From positions 27,950,553 to 28,014,552 of the forward strand of contig CM039129.1 in the NCBI GenBank assembly GCA_022036555.1: DNA of 64,000 nt, in the 5' to 3' direction. A program made the position numbers and the translations under genes. The stretch comes from Microstegium vimineum. Lineage: Eukaryota; Streptophyta; Magnoliopsida; Poales; Poaceae. Shown piece by piece: positions 10,876 to 20,289 of this stretch. Each line of letters begins with the position of its first letter. The stretch's first letter is position 1. Under the pieces are notes generated by a model, which did no database searches, was not told where the DNA came from, and saw only the letters and a program-made list of their open reading frames with translations.

Positions 10876-11861
10876 TCCGGCGCCCCCGAGCAGAGCGCAG
10901 TAAACGCGAAAATCATTTTTCTCTCCGCCAACTCTTCCCAAATCCTAACCAAATGATCTCTACTAGCAACCCAACTTGGTAGAAATGTTTCTAGTGCTAT
11001 GGAGGAGCTATCCCAAAGAAATCATCGCTCGATTTGGTTCGGATTGAAGGGAAACAAAGAATTTGGGGGAGAAACTCAAGAACAAAGAACACCGCAAAGA
11101 TTTTGCCCGATCTACGTACTTGAGAGGTTTGAGGATGGATCCTTCGGTGCAAAGATGCTCCTCTCGAATACGAACAACTTGGTTCAAACGGATTTGCAAT
11201 AGCTACTCCCAACAAAGAGATTTCATCTTGGGAACAAAAAGGAGCCAAAAGCAAAACGCGAAGAACACAAGCAAACTTGGGACACGATCAAGAAATCAAA
11301 GCCGCCATGGCTTATGGAGGGTAAGGCCTCCGATTCCCACCAAAAGATTCGCGAGTTCTTACAAAGGTTGGAGAGATCAACCTAGGGACCTCATGAACTA
11401 GAGAGAGGTTAGAGAGAGATGTGGTGCAAAATGATTAGAGTTCAAGAGATGGGATGAGGATACCCCTTCATCCCCTATTTAACAAGCTTTGGCTATTTCC
11501 CAAAGACCCCCCTAGATACATCACCAAATTACCTAGCCCTAAGACATTGTAATCCAAGTCGATAACTCTCAGTCACTCGTTTGAATGGACGGCCCCGCTT
11601 CCTGCCAGGAGTTGTCGTTGCCTCGACGCAACCTCTAGGATTATGCCACGTGCCATCCTCGCTTCCTCGGAAGCTCCGCCTAGGTTTTGAGGCCCAAACC
11701 CAGGAAACCCGCCACCGGTAGCTTTGGGCTCAACTACCGAACCCTGAGTTTTGAGGCCCAAACTCGGAAACCGTCCAACGGATGGTTTTCAGGCCCAAAC
11801 CACCAAACCGCTCGACTCGAGCCACCTTGTCCTCGCCCGGTCGGACTCCGAGTCCCATGAG

Positions 11862-14081
11862 TGAAAGGACCTTGATGTCGCCTAGGAGGACTAGAGGGGG
11901 GTGAATAGGCCTATAAAAATTTATCTCAAACAAGTATTAGCACTGAGGGCGGCACGACCTCCCTTTGAGGGCGGCACTACCGACCTATGACCGTAGATCC
12001 AATTCAGCCCAAACTGGGGGAACAAGATCCTGAGATCCTCAATAGTAACCCTGCAAAAATTCAGCTCACAACTCAAAAAGAATAGAGGGCGACACTGCCG
12101 CTCTATGAGGGCGGCACTGTCGCTCTCCAAATATAACTCGGATCGAGCTCAGATTTCGCTAGGAGAAACTAGATACTATAAGCAGCCCAAAGCCACAATA
12201 TCAAGGTAAAGTCCAGCACGAAGACTGGATACCACAGAAATCACTTTCTAGCTCAAATCGAAACCTCAAACCCTAGCAATGTCTATGCAAGATATACTTG
12301 AATGTAAACAGCACACAAGACACAAGGATTTATCCCGTAGTTCAGCTCGCCACCAAGGCTTGCCTAAGTCCACGTTGTTGAGGTTCGCCACACAAGGCTA
12401 AGGCTCGCCACACAAGGCTTGCCCTTCCTTCGTTCTCAAATCAAGGAACTTAATACTTGAAGTGAGGGGTGATTTCTTAGCTACAAGACATGGTTACAAA
12501 CTGATCCCGCTGCTCACCACAAGCACGGGAGCTCGTCGGGCGACGCCTAGCCGTCTAGGAGGCTTCACCTCCAAGAGTAACAAATGTGCAACGAAGATTG
12601 ACGAAGCCCAACAAGTGCTCAAGGTTTGGTTAGCTCTAATCTTCTCTCTAGCTCTTACTCACACAGCCCCAACACTTAATCAATCACTAAGCACTTCAAT
12701 CTCACAAAGAGAGGGTTGGGGAGAGCTCTCAAATGGCTTTGCAAGAGTTAGGAGTATTCTAAAGCTCAGCAGCCTCACCAGGAGGCGTGGGATGGGTATA
12801 TATACCCACCCCACTCAATCCAACCGTTAGGATTCGAAAACTAGCTGTTGTGGTTGTTTGAGGGCGGCACTGCCGCCCTAGAAGTGCGGCACTGCCGCCC
12901 TCCCAGAGACAGCAAAAGTCACCCCACCGAAATAGCCATAACTTTTGACTCGAGACTTCGTTTTCAGTGATCTTGGACATTCTAGAAAGCTTGTTTCAAG
13001 GGCTATCCAACCCAACAGAGAACAAGTCCAAGATCAACAAGTGCAGGTGCAGTTCTAAGGTTTTCTCTGATGTTAGCACTTGGGTTTAGTTAGTTTGAGC
13101 ACTTGAAACTTGTCTATCATTCGTATTGCATCCCCCTTGATAGTACGACATACCTATACTCAAGATCAATGGAAAATAACTATTTTAAACACTTGAGTTC
13201 TCAATGTCTTCATATGTCATTTCTTCTCAATATTGCTTCATAGGGGTTGCAATCAACTTTGTCTCTTCTCTTGAGAAAATATACCTTGAGCATGTGACTT
13301 GAACCATTTCCATACATGCTAGTTAAACTCATGGCTTCAAGTCACTTCTACTAATGATTTGATCCTCAACACAAGATGACTTCTCATAGCTTGATTAGTA
13401 TCTCGACTCAATGCAAGTAATGTCTTCTTCACCTTAGCCATGGTACCTCGGTTAGAGCCTTTGCTTACCCTTCACCTCCGCTTAGTACCTCAAAGATCTT
13501 TCTTTGCTATCTTCACCTTATCAAGCCATACTCAAATCACATCATATCAAGCATCCATTGAATAGTCATTTCTTCACTATTGTGATCCTTGATTGAATAT
13601 CTTCTAGATATAAATGTTGAGATCAATCAAGCTTCAGTTTGACTCACATGGAGATATATATGGATCAATATCAATATGGTCAAGCCAATTCACTATTCCT
13701 TATATCCTCTCCATTTTGGCTTGATACTCAACACTTATTGTTCATGTAAAGCAACCCATTGTAGAGACTAATCCAAAACTATCAACTCATGTCTCATTTA
13801 TCATTTGTCAAGTATGCTTGCTTTCACATGATACTATGATATACAACAACATAGAAGTCGTTTCATTGATTCCATTTACATTGTTGTATTTTGCTTGAAC
13901 TAGATTATTTCCATGATCTTTCAATACAACAATATACAATCTGGCCTTTATTTAAACACTATGTGGAATACCATCAAGTTTGTTTTTCTTGTTGAACCTT
14001 TGATACACTTAGTAAACTTGTTAGACCTTTAATTGTGTTGTTACTCAATTCACCAAAACCCACTAAAGGGATGCACTTTCA
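11862..14081. mobile_element. Second-level solo LTR (2.2 kb)
   Basis: It starts TGAAAGGACCTTGATGTCGC and ends GGGATGCACTTTCA. The TGAAAG/CTTTCA termini are perfectly inverted. ATGAG at 11857-11861 and 14082-14086 is an exact 5-bp target duplication. Inside, a GC-rich first third carries repeated GAGGGCGGCACTGCCGCCC-type palindromes (about 11945, 12085, 12860-12902); the rest is AT-rich without coding frames. It lies inside the 10356-14459 LTR and is therefore the younger of the two. Confidence 0.9.
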
Positions 14082-14484
14082 ATGAGCCTCCGCTCGACCC
14101 GCTCGTCCGCCGTCTTAACTTGGTCAACTCGGTCTACCTCCATGTCTTCTCGCACTCGTCGGTGCCAAGTCTGGCCACCACAGATAGTCTGCCGGCGCCC
14201 ATGGTCCCTCAGTCCGAGTCCCGCTTCCGCCCTTCACCGCTCTCAGTCCATCGGCACGGCAAGCCTCTACTCGACCTTCTCCGCGCCATTGACCACTGTC
14301 ACTAGACATAGCACCTGCACACCACAAGCCGATAGACAAACACACATTTGCTTTCGCAAAGGGTTAGAATTAAGCCACTCAAACTGAACCGCTCAAGTGT
14401 TGGGCAATCACTCATCACAAAACTAAACTACATGGGTACTTATCCACCATGTGTTCGCACACAAGATCAATTGATCAAGGGGAG

Positions 14485-14691
14485 TGTTGAGATTATTTAG
14501 AATAGATAATTATTAAATGATCAATTATCTGTAAATCTCGTAATTAGCATTACGTCATTAGTAGGCATAACCGTTTAGGCCCTTTAGGCACCAACAGGCA
14601 CTAGTTCGTATATATATGATTACTGTTCATCGAATAACACAGTTACATCATTCAATCTCATTTTCACTCAATAGCGACAACATGCTTTTAC
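14485..14691 (+). repeat. 3' LTR of the 5-14.7 kb copia element
   Basis: It begins TGTTGAGATTATTTAG directly after the polypurine tract CAAGGGGAG. A TATA-like TATATATATG sits at about 14609-14618. The end is placed at GCGACA (14691) as the most plausible CA terminus, but no partner LTR exists in the window to confirm it. Confidence 0.55.
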
Positions 14692-15575
14692 CTGTTCTTT
14701 TTATGTCAAAACAGAGAATCCTCGTTTGATTTTTTTTTTATTTCATTGATCACAGCTTAAAACGTCCTGATGGATAGATGACAAATTCTATACCATATAG
14801 GTACAAAATCTCATTAAAGTTACAACGTGGAGGCGAGACTACACCACTTGGCACCTACTCTCTTTATTTCAAATTATAAGATATTTTAATTTTCTAGATA
14901 TATCATTTTATCTATGTATCTAAACATAATTTATATTTAAGTGTATATAAAAACTAATATATGTAGAAAACTCAAAGCATCAATATACTCTCTCCATCCT
15001 AAAAAACGGACACCGCGGAATATGTGTTGGTTAATTTTTTTACTATATTCCTAAAAAATACTGGCAACATTTATATATCTCTAAACAAGATTATTATAAA
15101 AATATATTTAATAATTTCTCTAATATGTATTATAAATATTAAGTAGTCTCTTCTCTGTCACCTCTGGCCAACCAGCACTAGGCAGGGTGTCCGGTACCGG
15201 CTCTGATTTGCACAAGGCTTCCGGCGGCTAAAAATAGGTGCATGCGTTGGTTTCAAAGCTGGCAGCAAGGAAGGACAACCAACAAGTGTTCCTTTTTGAG
15301 CGTGGCTCGCGGGTCGCTGGTGCTCTCGATCGCTTGTCCGCGCCAGGCGCGGGGCCGCCTGCCCGCCTTGGTCTGCTCTCGGTGCTCACCCGCGACGTGC
15401 GACATCTCCACGGTGTCGTCGTGTCGGGTCAAATCGTCAGGTGAAAAGCTCGGGGGATGGTCGGCTAGAGTGCCGGACTGGTACTCCGCCCGGCAGTTAA
15501 TCTGGTACACGTACCAGTACCACATTTGCTACGTTTCGTTCAAACGTCTGGGGCTCTGGGCAAGAAAAGAAAGAC
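14692..15575. other. Intergenic, with Stowaway-type relics
   Basis: At 14858 and again near 14988, text of the type CTCTCTTTATTTCAAATTAT and CTCTCTCCATCCTAAAAA resembles termini of Stowaway MITEs in the same orientation, each without a clear partner. From 15170 the DNA becomes GC-rich and hosts the target site of the non-LTR insertion. No gene is supported. Confidence 0.45.
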
Positions 15576-15591
15576 GACTGAGAGAGCATCT

Positions 15592-16043
15592 ACGCTGAGG
15601 TACCTTGGGCGAAAGCCCGGCGACGGCGATGACTGCGGGCGCCATTTTCCCTGTTGGGGACGTCGAGTCCTTAGAATTTCCACAGGTGAAAATCCGGTCC
15701 CGTTTGGACAAGCGACGGTGGCGCATTAGATGTCATAACCTTCTTGAAGGCATCGTTGTGAAATTTGACTCGGTCGTGATGGCTCATGGCAGGGCGTGCG
15801 CCCTTGGTTGGAAGTCGGAGCTGCTCTTGCGTTATGCTCGAGCTGGGCAACGATGACCTACTACGGTCTCCTGCTTCGAGATTTCCGGTCTTATATCTTA
15901 GTTTGGTCGTCGTTCACTCTGTTGTGTTCATGTGGGTAGGCTTCGCCTTCGTGGTGGTTCACGCGACGTTTGGCTGTCTTGTACATTATTTGCTCTCTTC
16001 TTATCAATCGATGCCGGTAACCCGGATCTTTCGGAAAAAAAAA
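15592..16043 (+). mobile_element. 5'-truncated non-LTR retrotransposon insertion
   Basis: A 452-bp segment ends in an A tract (16035-16043) and is flanked by the 16-bp direct repeat GACTGAGAGAGCATCT at 15576-15591 and 16044-16059. Variable-length duplication plus 3' poly(A) is the signature of target-primed reverse transcription. The text resembles LINE 3' sequence (TTTCCACAGGTGAAAATCCGG, then a T-rich tail region). No tRNA-like head is present, so a SINE is less likely. It has no intact frame. Confidence 0.8.
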
Positions 16044-16059
16044 GACTGAGAGAGCATCT

Positions 16060-16859
16060 GTGGTGGTACTACTCCATTCAGTTCAGATTGCAATGGTTTA
16101 AAGCAAAGCTGGATCGGAGTGCTGTCATTGCCGTTGACAGGCTCGTTGGAACACAGGAGTTTTATTGCAGGATCGGTGACCTCATTTCATTACTGTGGAA
16201 ACCATACTGCTTGAGGGCTCCCTGGGGCTAACAAAAATCAATCCCCACACAATACAATTGGTTGCTGAATTAAACTGGCGTCTCGTAGAGTAGATACCCC
16301 TTGTACTGAACTTTCTATCCGTGCCAGCTGCTGCTCACTTGAACGGGTGCCAAAACAAACGCCAAGACACGGTATCGGCACTGCTCAGCATGCAGCAGCC
16401 AGCAGCGCTCTGAATTGTCGCCTCAGCGGAAGCCGTCGATACATGTCGATGGAACCGGCGCTTCTGGCAAAACACGACAGGGGAATCGCAGCTCCGGACG
16501 GATTTCCGTCTCCTCGCCGTTGTTGGCTTCCTCTTGTACGTTCGCGGCCGGGGCTCGCTGGATGAACAGCCGCTGCCTAATTTCGTATCTCTGTCCCCGA
16601 ATTCAGCTCGTTCCTCTTCTTGGTACAGCAGCCGCAGCGGAGCAGCCAAAGTGAACGGGAAGAAGCTCAAAGAGATGCAGAATTAATTAGTTGTTGGCGA
16701 TTTCCAGATGCCTTAAGTGCCTAGGGCTAGATTAATCACTCGAGTAATGACCTAATAAGAGCATCTCTATTAGAGCTTCTGTTCCTTCTTTCGGGTAACC
16801 AGATATAGGAGAAATGTTTAAAACAATTATTTTTTACAAAAAGGTAGTTTCATATAGGA
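16060..16859. other. Intergenic, no supported gene
   Basis: A GC-moderate stretch with an open minus-strand frame at 16335-16670 (111 residues) that matches nothing I recognise and is Arg/Ser-rich as expected for a chance frame. The motif GAGCATCTCTATTAGAGC near 16759 resembles a MITE terminus without a partner. Confidence 0.4.
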
Positions 16860-16861
16860 TA

Positions 16862-17095
16862 CTACTTCATCTCAAAATATCTGTCTTTCTCCTTCTCGAG
16901 AAAAAACTTAGATTAATTTTATATAAAAAAAATATTAATAGTTATGATACATAATTGATATCACTAGATTGATCTTTTGATCTAGTTTTTTAATAAATTT
17001 ATTTGGAGACACAAATGTTGCACATATTTTATATAAATTTAGTCAAAGTTATGACACGGAAACCCAAAACGAGAGTTAATTTGGGACAGAGAGAG
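16862..17095. mobile_element. Stowaway-type MITE
   Basis: The left end CTACTTCATCTCAAAATA and the right end (complement of CTCTCTCTGTCCCAAATTA) are diverged versions of the Stowaway terminal repeat. The flanking TA at 16860-16861 and 17096-17097 fits the TA duplication of Tc1/mariner-type elements. The interior is AT-rich and non-coding. Confidence 0.7.
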
Positions 17096-17097
17096 TA

Positions 17098-18297
17098 CCT
17101 CTTAAAAAAATTGTTTTTCACAAAAAAACAAGGAATATTTGCGCCAAGGTTCATACGTTAGGGATACCTCTCTTTTTTCCCCATAAAAACATCTCCAAGA
17201 GTTACAAAAAATTCTTCCCACAACCATATTGTTTTTTAACCCATCAAAAAATATTAGGAGAAATAAATAATACCATTTTTAATTGTTTTCAATAATTTAC
17301 ATCGGTATTCTACACTATTTCTAAGTTATCCTGATCACTTTAAATATACATTTGCGGTAAGAATCATTTCATACTCTTTGAGGGTGATTGGTTCCCCAAA
17401 CCAGGTCGTCCTGGACGTTTTTTCTGCTTGGTCTCATTTATGTGTTGTGTTTGGTTCACCTCCTCTCACGTTTTGCCTGATTCATCTTATACATCTGCAC
17501 TCCTCCATCCCGCACACTTTCATTTTCTCAAATTTCACATAGGATATCTCTTAGGGGTCGTTTGGATCCCTTCATTTGAAGGAATTGAAATATACTTTAA
17601 TAAATTAAGCTATTTAGTTTGGAATTTGACATTCCACCATTGTTAGCCTAGCCAATAGTAGCCATTGTGCGCTCAGGCGCCCACCCAACACCCAACAGGC
17701 AATGGATCTAAGCATGGTTGGGCCCGGTGGTTTGGCCCTGCCCAGTGGAGTCGCACCTCTACTATTGGGGCCAACGCGTCATGCAGGTTTGGTATTCGAC
17801 TGAAGAAGATACATGAAAAAAAAAGGTTTGGGTGGTGGAGTATGGGCCAACAGGAGTGGGTAGTTCGAGTGGAAAATTAAGAGGCCAAGAGTCTAGTAGA
17901 CGGTTTGTTGGAGCTGGGTTTTTTTTTCTTCCACTACCTAAATTGGCAATATGGGGACTAGCAGGGGTGATGTACTCCTACTCTCTCGGCTTCCTTGAGT
18001 CAGAACGGTTGTAAGGCATGGTGGTTGGGTGTTGTGGCCAGCAGGCGGCGGGTGGTGATCCAGCGTATTGGTTGAACACAATGGCCAATGAACAACGTGA
18101 GCGACGATTAGTAGCTAGTGACCAAGCGGGCATCAATGGAAACTAGTAGGAGGTGGGACCCAGCGATACAGGAGAGGGCGAGGTCTCCCTTTCTTTAAGA
18201 GGGGTGATGGTAAATTAAGGAGAACATATTCCTCAAAAAGGAGATCTTCTTAGGAATATAGGGATAGGTGATCTACTAGACTTGTTCAATTTCTTAT
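17098..18297. other. Intergenic, MITE relics, no supported gene
   Basis: Partial transposon ends such as GGGGTCGTTTGGATCCC (about 17555) and GGGTGATTGGTTCCCC (about 17385) appear without confirmed partners. The stretch 17650-18240 is of mixed composition with short frames only. Confidence 0.4.
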
Positions 18298-18517
18298 GCC
18301 CCATTTGGAGGCGTCCCTTCTGGTTCTGGCTTTGATAACACAATGCTATAGTAAAGCTGGGAGAAAACCCAAATATGTACCTCCTTCGGCTGCTCCGTTT
18401 CTTAGATCTGTTTGGGTGTAGTTGGAGCCATTTTTCTAGTTCATTATTTTACAGTTCTAAGCAGTACTCTATATTGTTTTAGACACCAGAACATCTAGAA
18501 GCTACGCCAAACAGGGC
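18298..18517. mobile_element. Tourist-like MITE (diverged)
   Basis: The left terminus GCCCCATTTGGAGGCGT pairs with the right terminus (complement of GCCCTGTTTGGCGTAGC). Flanking TAT (left) and TAG (right) are similar but not identical 3-bp sites. Length is 220 bp, with no coding frame. Confidence 0.5.
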
Positions 18518-18708
18518 TAGGTGAAGAGTAAAGGAGTAAGGTTGTAAGGGCTTGTGTGGGAGCTCTAAAACGAGTTTTTTTTTAGTTTTTTAGCACCATT
18601 GAGGAGTTTCATCAAATTTATGGATCTAACCCATTTATAATTTTTATGGGCCTAGAGTCTGTGAAGTTGAATTGGCTTTAAAATGGTGAAGTTGAACTAT
18701 TTTTTTAT

Positions 18709-18879
18709 GAGTAAAATGCACTGTGGGTCCCCAAACTATTCGCCTCTTCCCATCTGCGCCCCCGAACTTTCAAAGGAACTAAGTAGGTCCCTCATCTTTT
18801 GCCGCGGCGCACGCACGGTCCACATGCAGCCACGCCAGCCACTTAGTCCGACGTGGCCGTGCCACAGTGGCAGAAGACA
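18709..18879 (+). repeat. Left terminal inverted repeat of the MULE
   Basis: This matches the complement of 23678-23848 with roughly a dozen to twenty substitutions and almost no indels. Conserved blocks include CTTCCCATCTGCG, TTTTGCCGCGGCGCACGCA and AGTCCGACGTGGCCGTGCCA. In Mutator-type elements the repeats carry transposase-binding sites and promoters for the internal genes. Confidence 0.9.
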
Positions 18880-19098
18880 GTTGATGGTGCACCGAATTTA
18901 GCATAAAGGCCCCTCCCTCAATCTGCTCGTCACTCCCAAGTCCATTCATCCCTTCCCCATTCTTTAGCTAGGGTTCTTGCTCCCGCCCGCCAGCCTTCAC
19001 CCGCCGGCCGCTGCTCGGTGGCTGGACGCCGCCCACATCCTTGTTTTGGCGCCACGCATCCTCCTCCTCCACGCCTACTGCTTCAATCACCAACTTCA

Positions 19099-19701
19099 AT
19101 GGCTTTCGGAGGCTCCTCGTCGTCGGTGCAGGGGCCTGTGGCTCCCAAATCGGGTGCGCGCACGGGGCTGCCCCTTGTGCCCTGCCCCATTTGTGGTGAG
19201 CAAATCATCGAGCTCACCTGCGGCCAAGGTTCTAAGGTCCCTGGTGCCATCTTCTTCAAGTGCCGACTTCATGAGAGAGATGTAAGGCATACGGTTTAAT
19301 TCTTTTCTTACCTGTACACAGTTCCTGTACTTTAATTGCTATCACATCTATCAATTGCAGGTTACAGGCAGCTGCCCTTGGTATCTTTTGCTGACAAGTA
19401 TGAGAAGATGCTGATTGGGAAGGGGATGATTGACAATAAGGTGGTTGTTCTTAGTGCTAAGGAATCCTTGGGTCAAGTTGATCAGCTGAGGTTATTAATT
19501 GGACACATTGAGGCTCTACTTCAAGCAAATAGGACTGAGATGACACCTTTGCTTGATGATTTAGTGTGTGTGAAGAATGGAGCTGTTAGAGTAGATGAAA
19601 AGCTACAAAAGTTGATAGACATAGGCAAGCTTGTAGCAATGTGCCTTGTAGTAGTTGTTGTGTTTGTTGTTGTGGGTGTCCTAGCAATGTTAGTCAGGTG
19701 A
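19099..19701 (+). pseudogene. GRF-type zinc-finger / transmembrane protein gene of the MULE
   Basis: Exon 1 (19099-19281, 61 codons) starts MAFGGSSSSVQG and contains CPICGEQIIELTCGQGSK ... GAIFFKCRLHERD, a GRF-type zinc-finger pattern. A 79-bp GT-AG intron (donor GTAAGG at 19282, acceptor ATTGCAG ending 19360) joins it in phase to VTGSCPWY, supplying a further cysteine. About 24 bases into exon 2 the family-like sequence (FADKYEKMLIGKG) continues only in the next frame, so a one-base deletion is likely. The remainder has a helical region (LRLLIGHIEALLQANRTEM) and a C-terminal hydrophobic segment (MCLVVVVVFVVVGVLAMLV), predicted to span a membrane, before a TGA at about 19699. Function is unknown to me; GRF fingers bind nucleic acid in other proteins. 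Confidence 0.7.
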
Positions 19702-20289
19702 AACTGTGCTTGTAGTCAACCATTGTAATGTTGTGTTCAGGTGACAACAATGTTAGCAATGTTTTATTTGAGAGTAAAGAGCAATGTTCATTCAATTTGA
19801 GTCCAATTGTAATTCTATCAATGCAAGGTGCATGGTTCTGTCAATTTTTTGAACAAACTGATGATTTTACTCAATGAAGTTAGAATGAAGTGAAGGCATT
19901 GTCAAGCATTACAAGAAATTGACACAACATGAAGAAAAACCAAGCAAACACTACTCAAAAAATTGACACAACATGAAGCATTAAGTCTGCATTAGTCACT
20001 GCAGTTTCATGATTCACTGCATTAGTTCTTTGACCAAGCAAGCACACAACCAGAGTCACTGCATTACATCAGTCACTACATTAGTTCTCTGACTAAGCAT
20101 GGTCACTGTAGTTACATAACTTTGCCACCCTAAACCTGGACATTGCAAATGACCTATATATCTATGATCACTGCACAAAAGGCAAGCTTAGTTTGACAAA
20201 ATGCGGACATTGCTGTTGTACAAAAGAAACAGTAGCTGCTACACAAAAGAATCCCAGCTGCTACACAAAAGTCCACCACCTCACTGTCT

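Larger units (their letters stand above)
10356..14459. mobile_element. Solo LTR inserted in the copia 3' region
   Basis: The LTR starts TGAAGGACCGAGAACGG and ends CATGTGTTCGCA (TG...CA). It is flanked by CACAA at 10351-10355 and 14460-14464. Without it and one CACAA copy, the copia text becomes continuous up to its polypurine tract, which confirms the edges. It is itself split by another solo LTR (11862-14081 plus duplication), so its own length is about 1.9 kb. The GGGGGGTGAATGGGAGCC near the start is common in grass LTR families. No internal region remains, implying recombination between the two original LTRs. Confidence 0.85.
5004..14691 (+). mobile_element. Decayed Ty1/copia retrotransposon with nested insertions
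   Basis: Gag, protease, integrase, reverse transcriptase and RNase H follow in the copia order on the plus strand, each broken by indels or stops. The post-coding region 10020-10355 shows the TTTTTCCCACTGGGTTTTT-type repeats typical of grass copia 3' regions. It resumes at 14465 after a nested LTR, ends in a polypurine tract (CAAGGGGAG, 14476-14484) and is followed by an LTR starting TGTTGAGATT at 14485. I could not find the 5' LTR or primer site upstream of gag, so the 5' boundary given is just the gag start. Insertions inside it are a MITE (5433-5607) and a two-level LTR nest (10356-14459). Confidence 0.85.
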
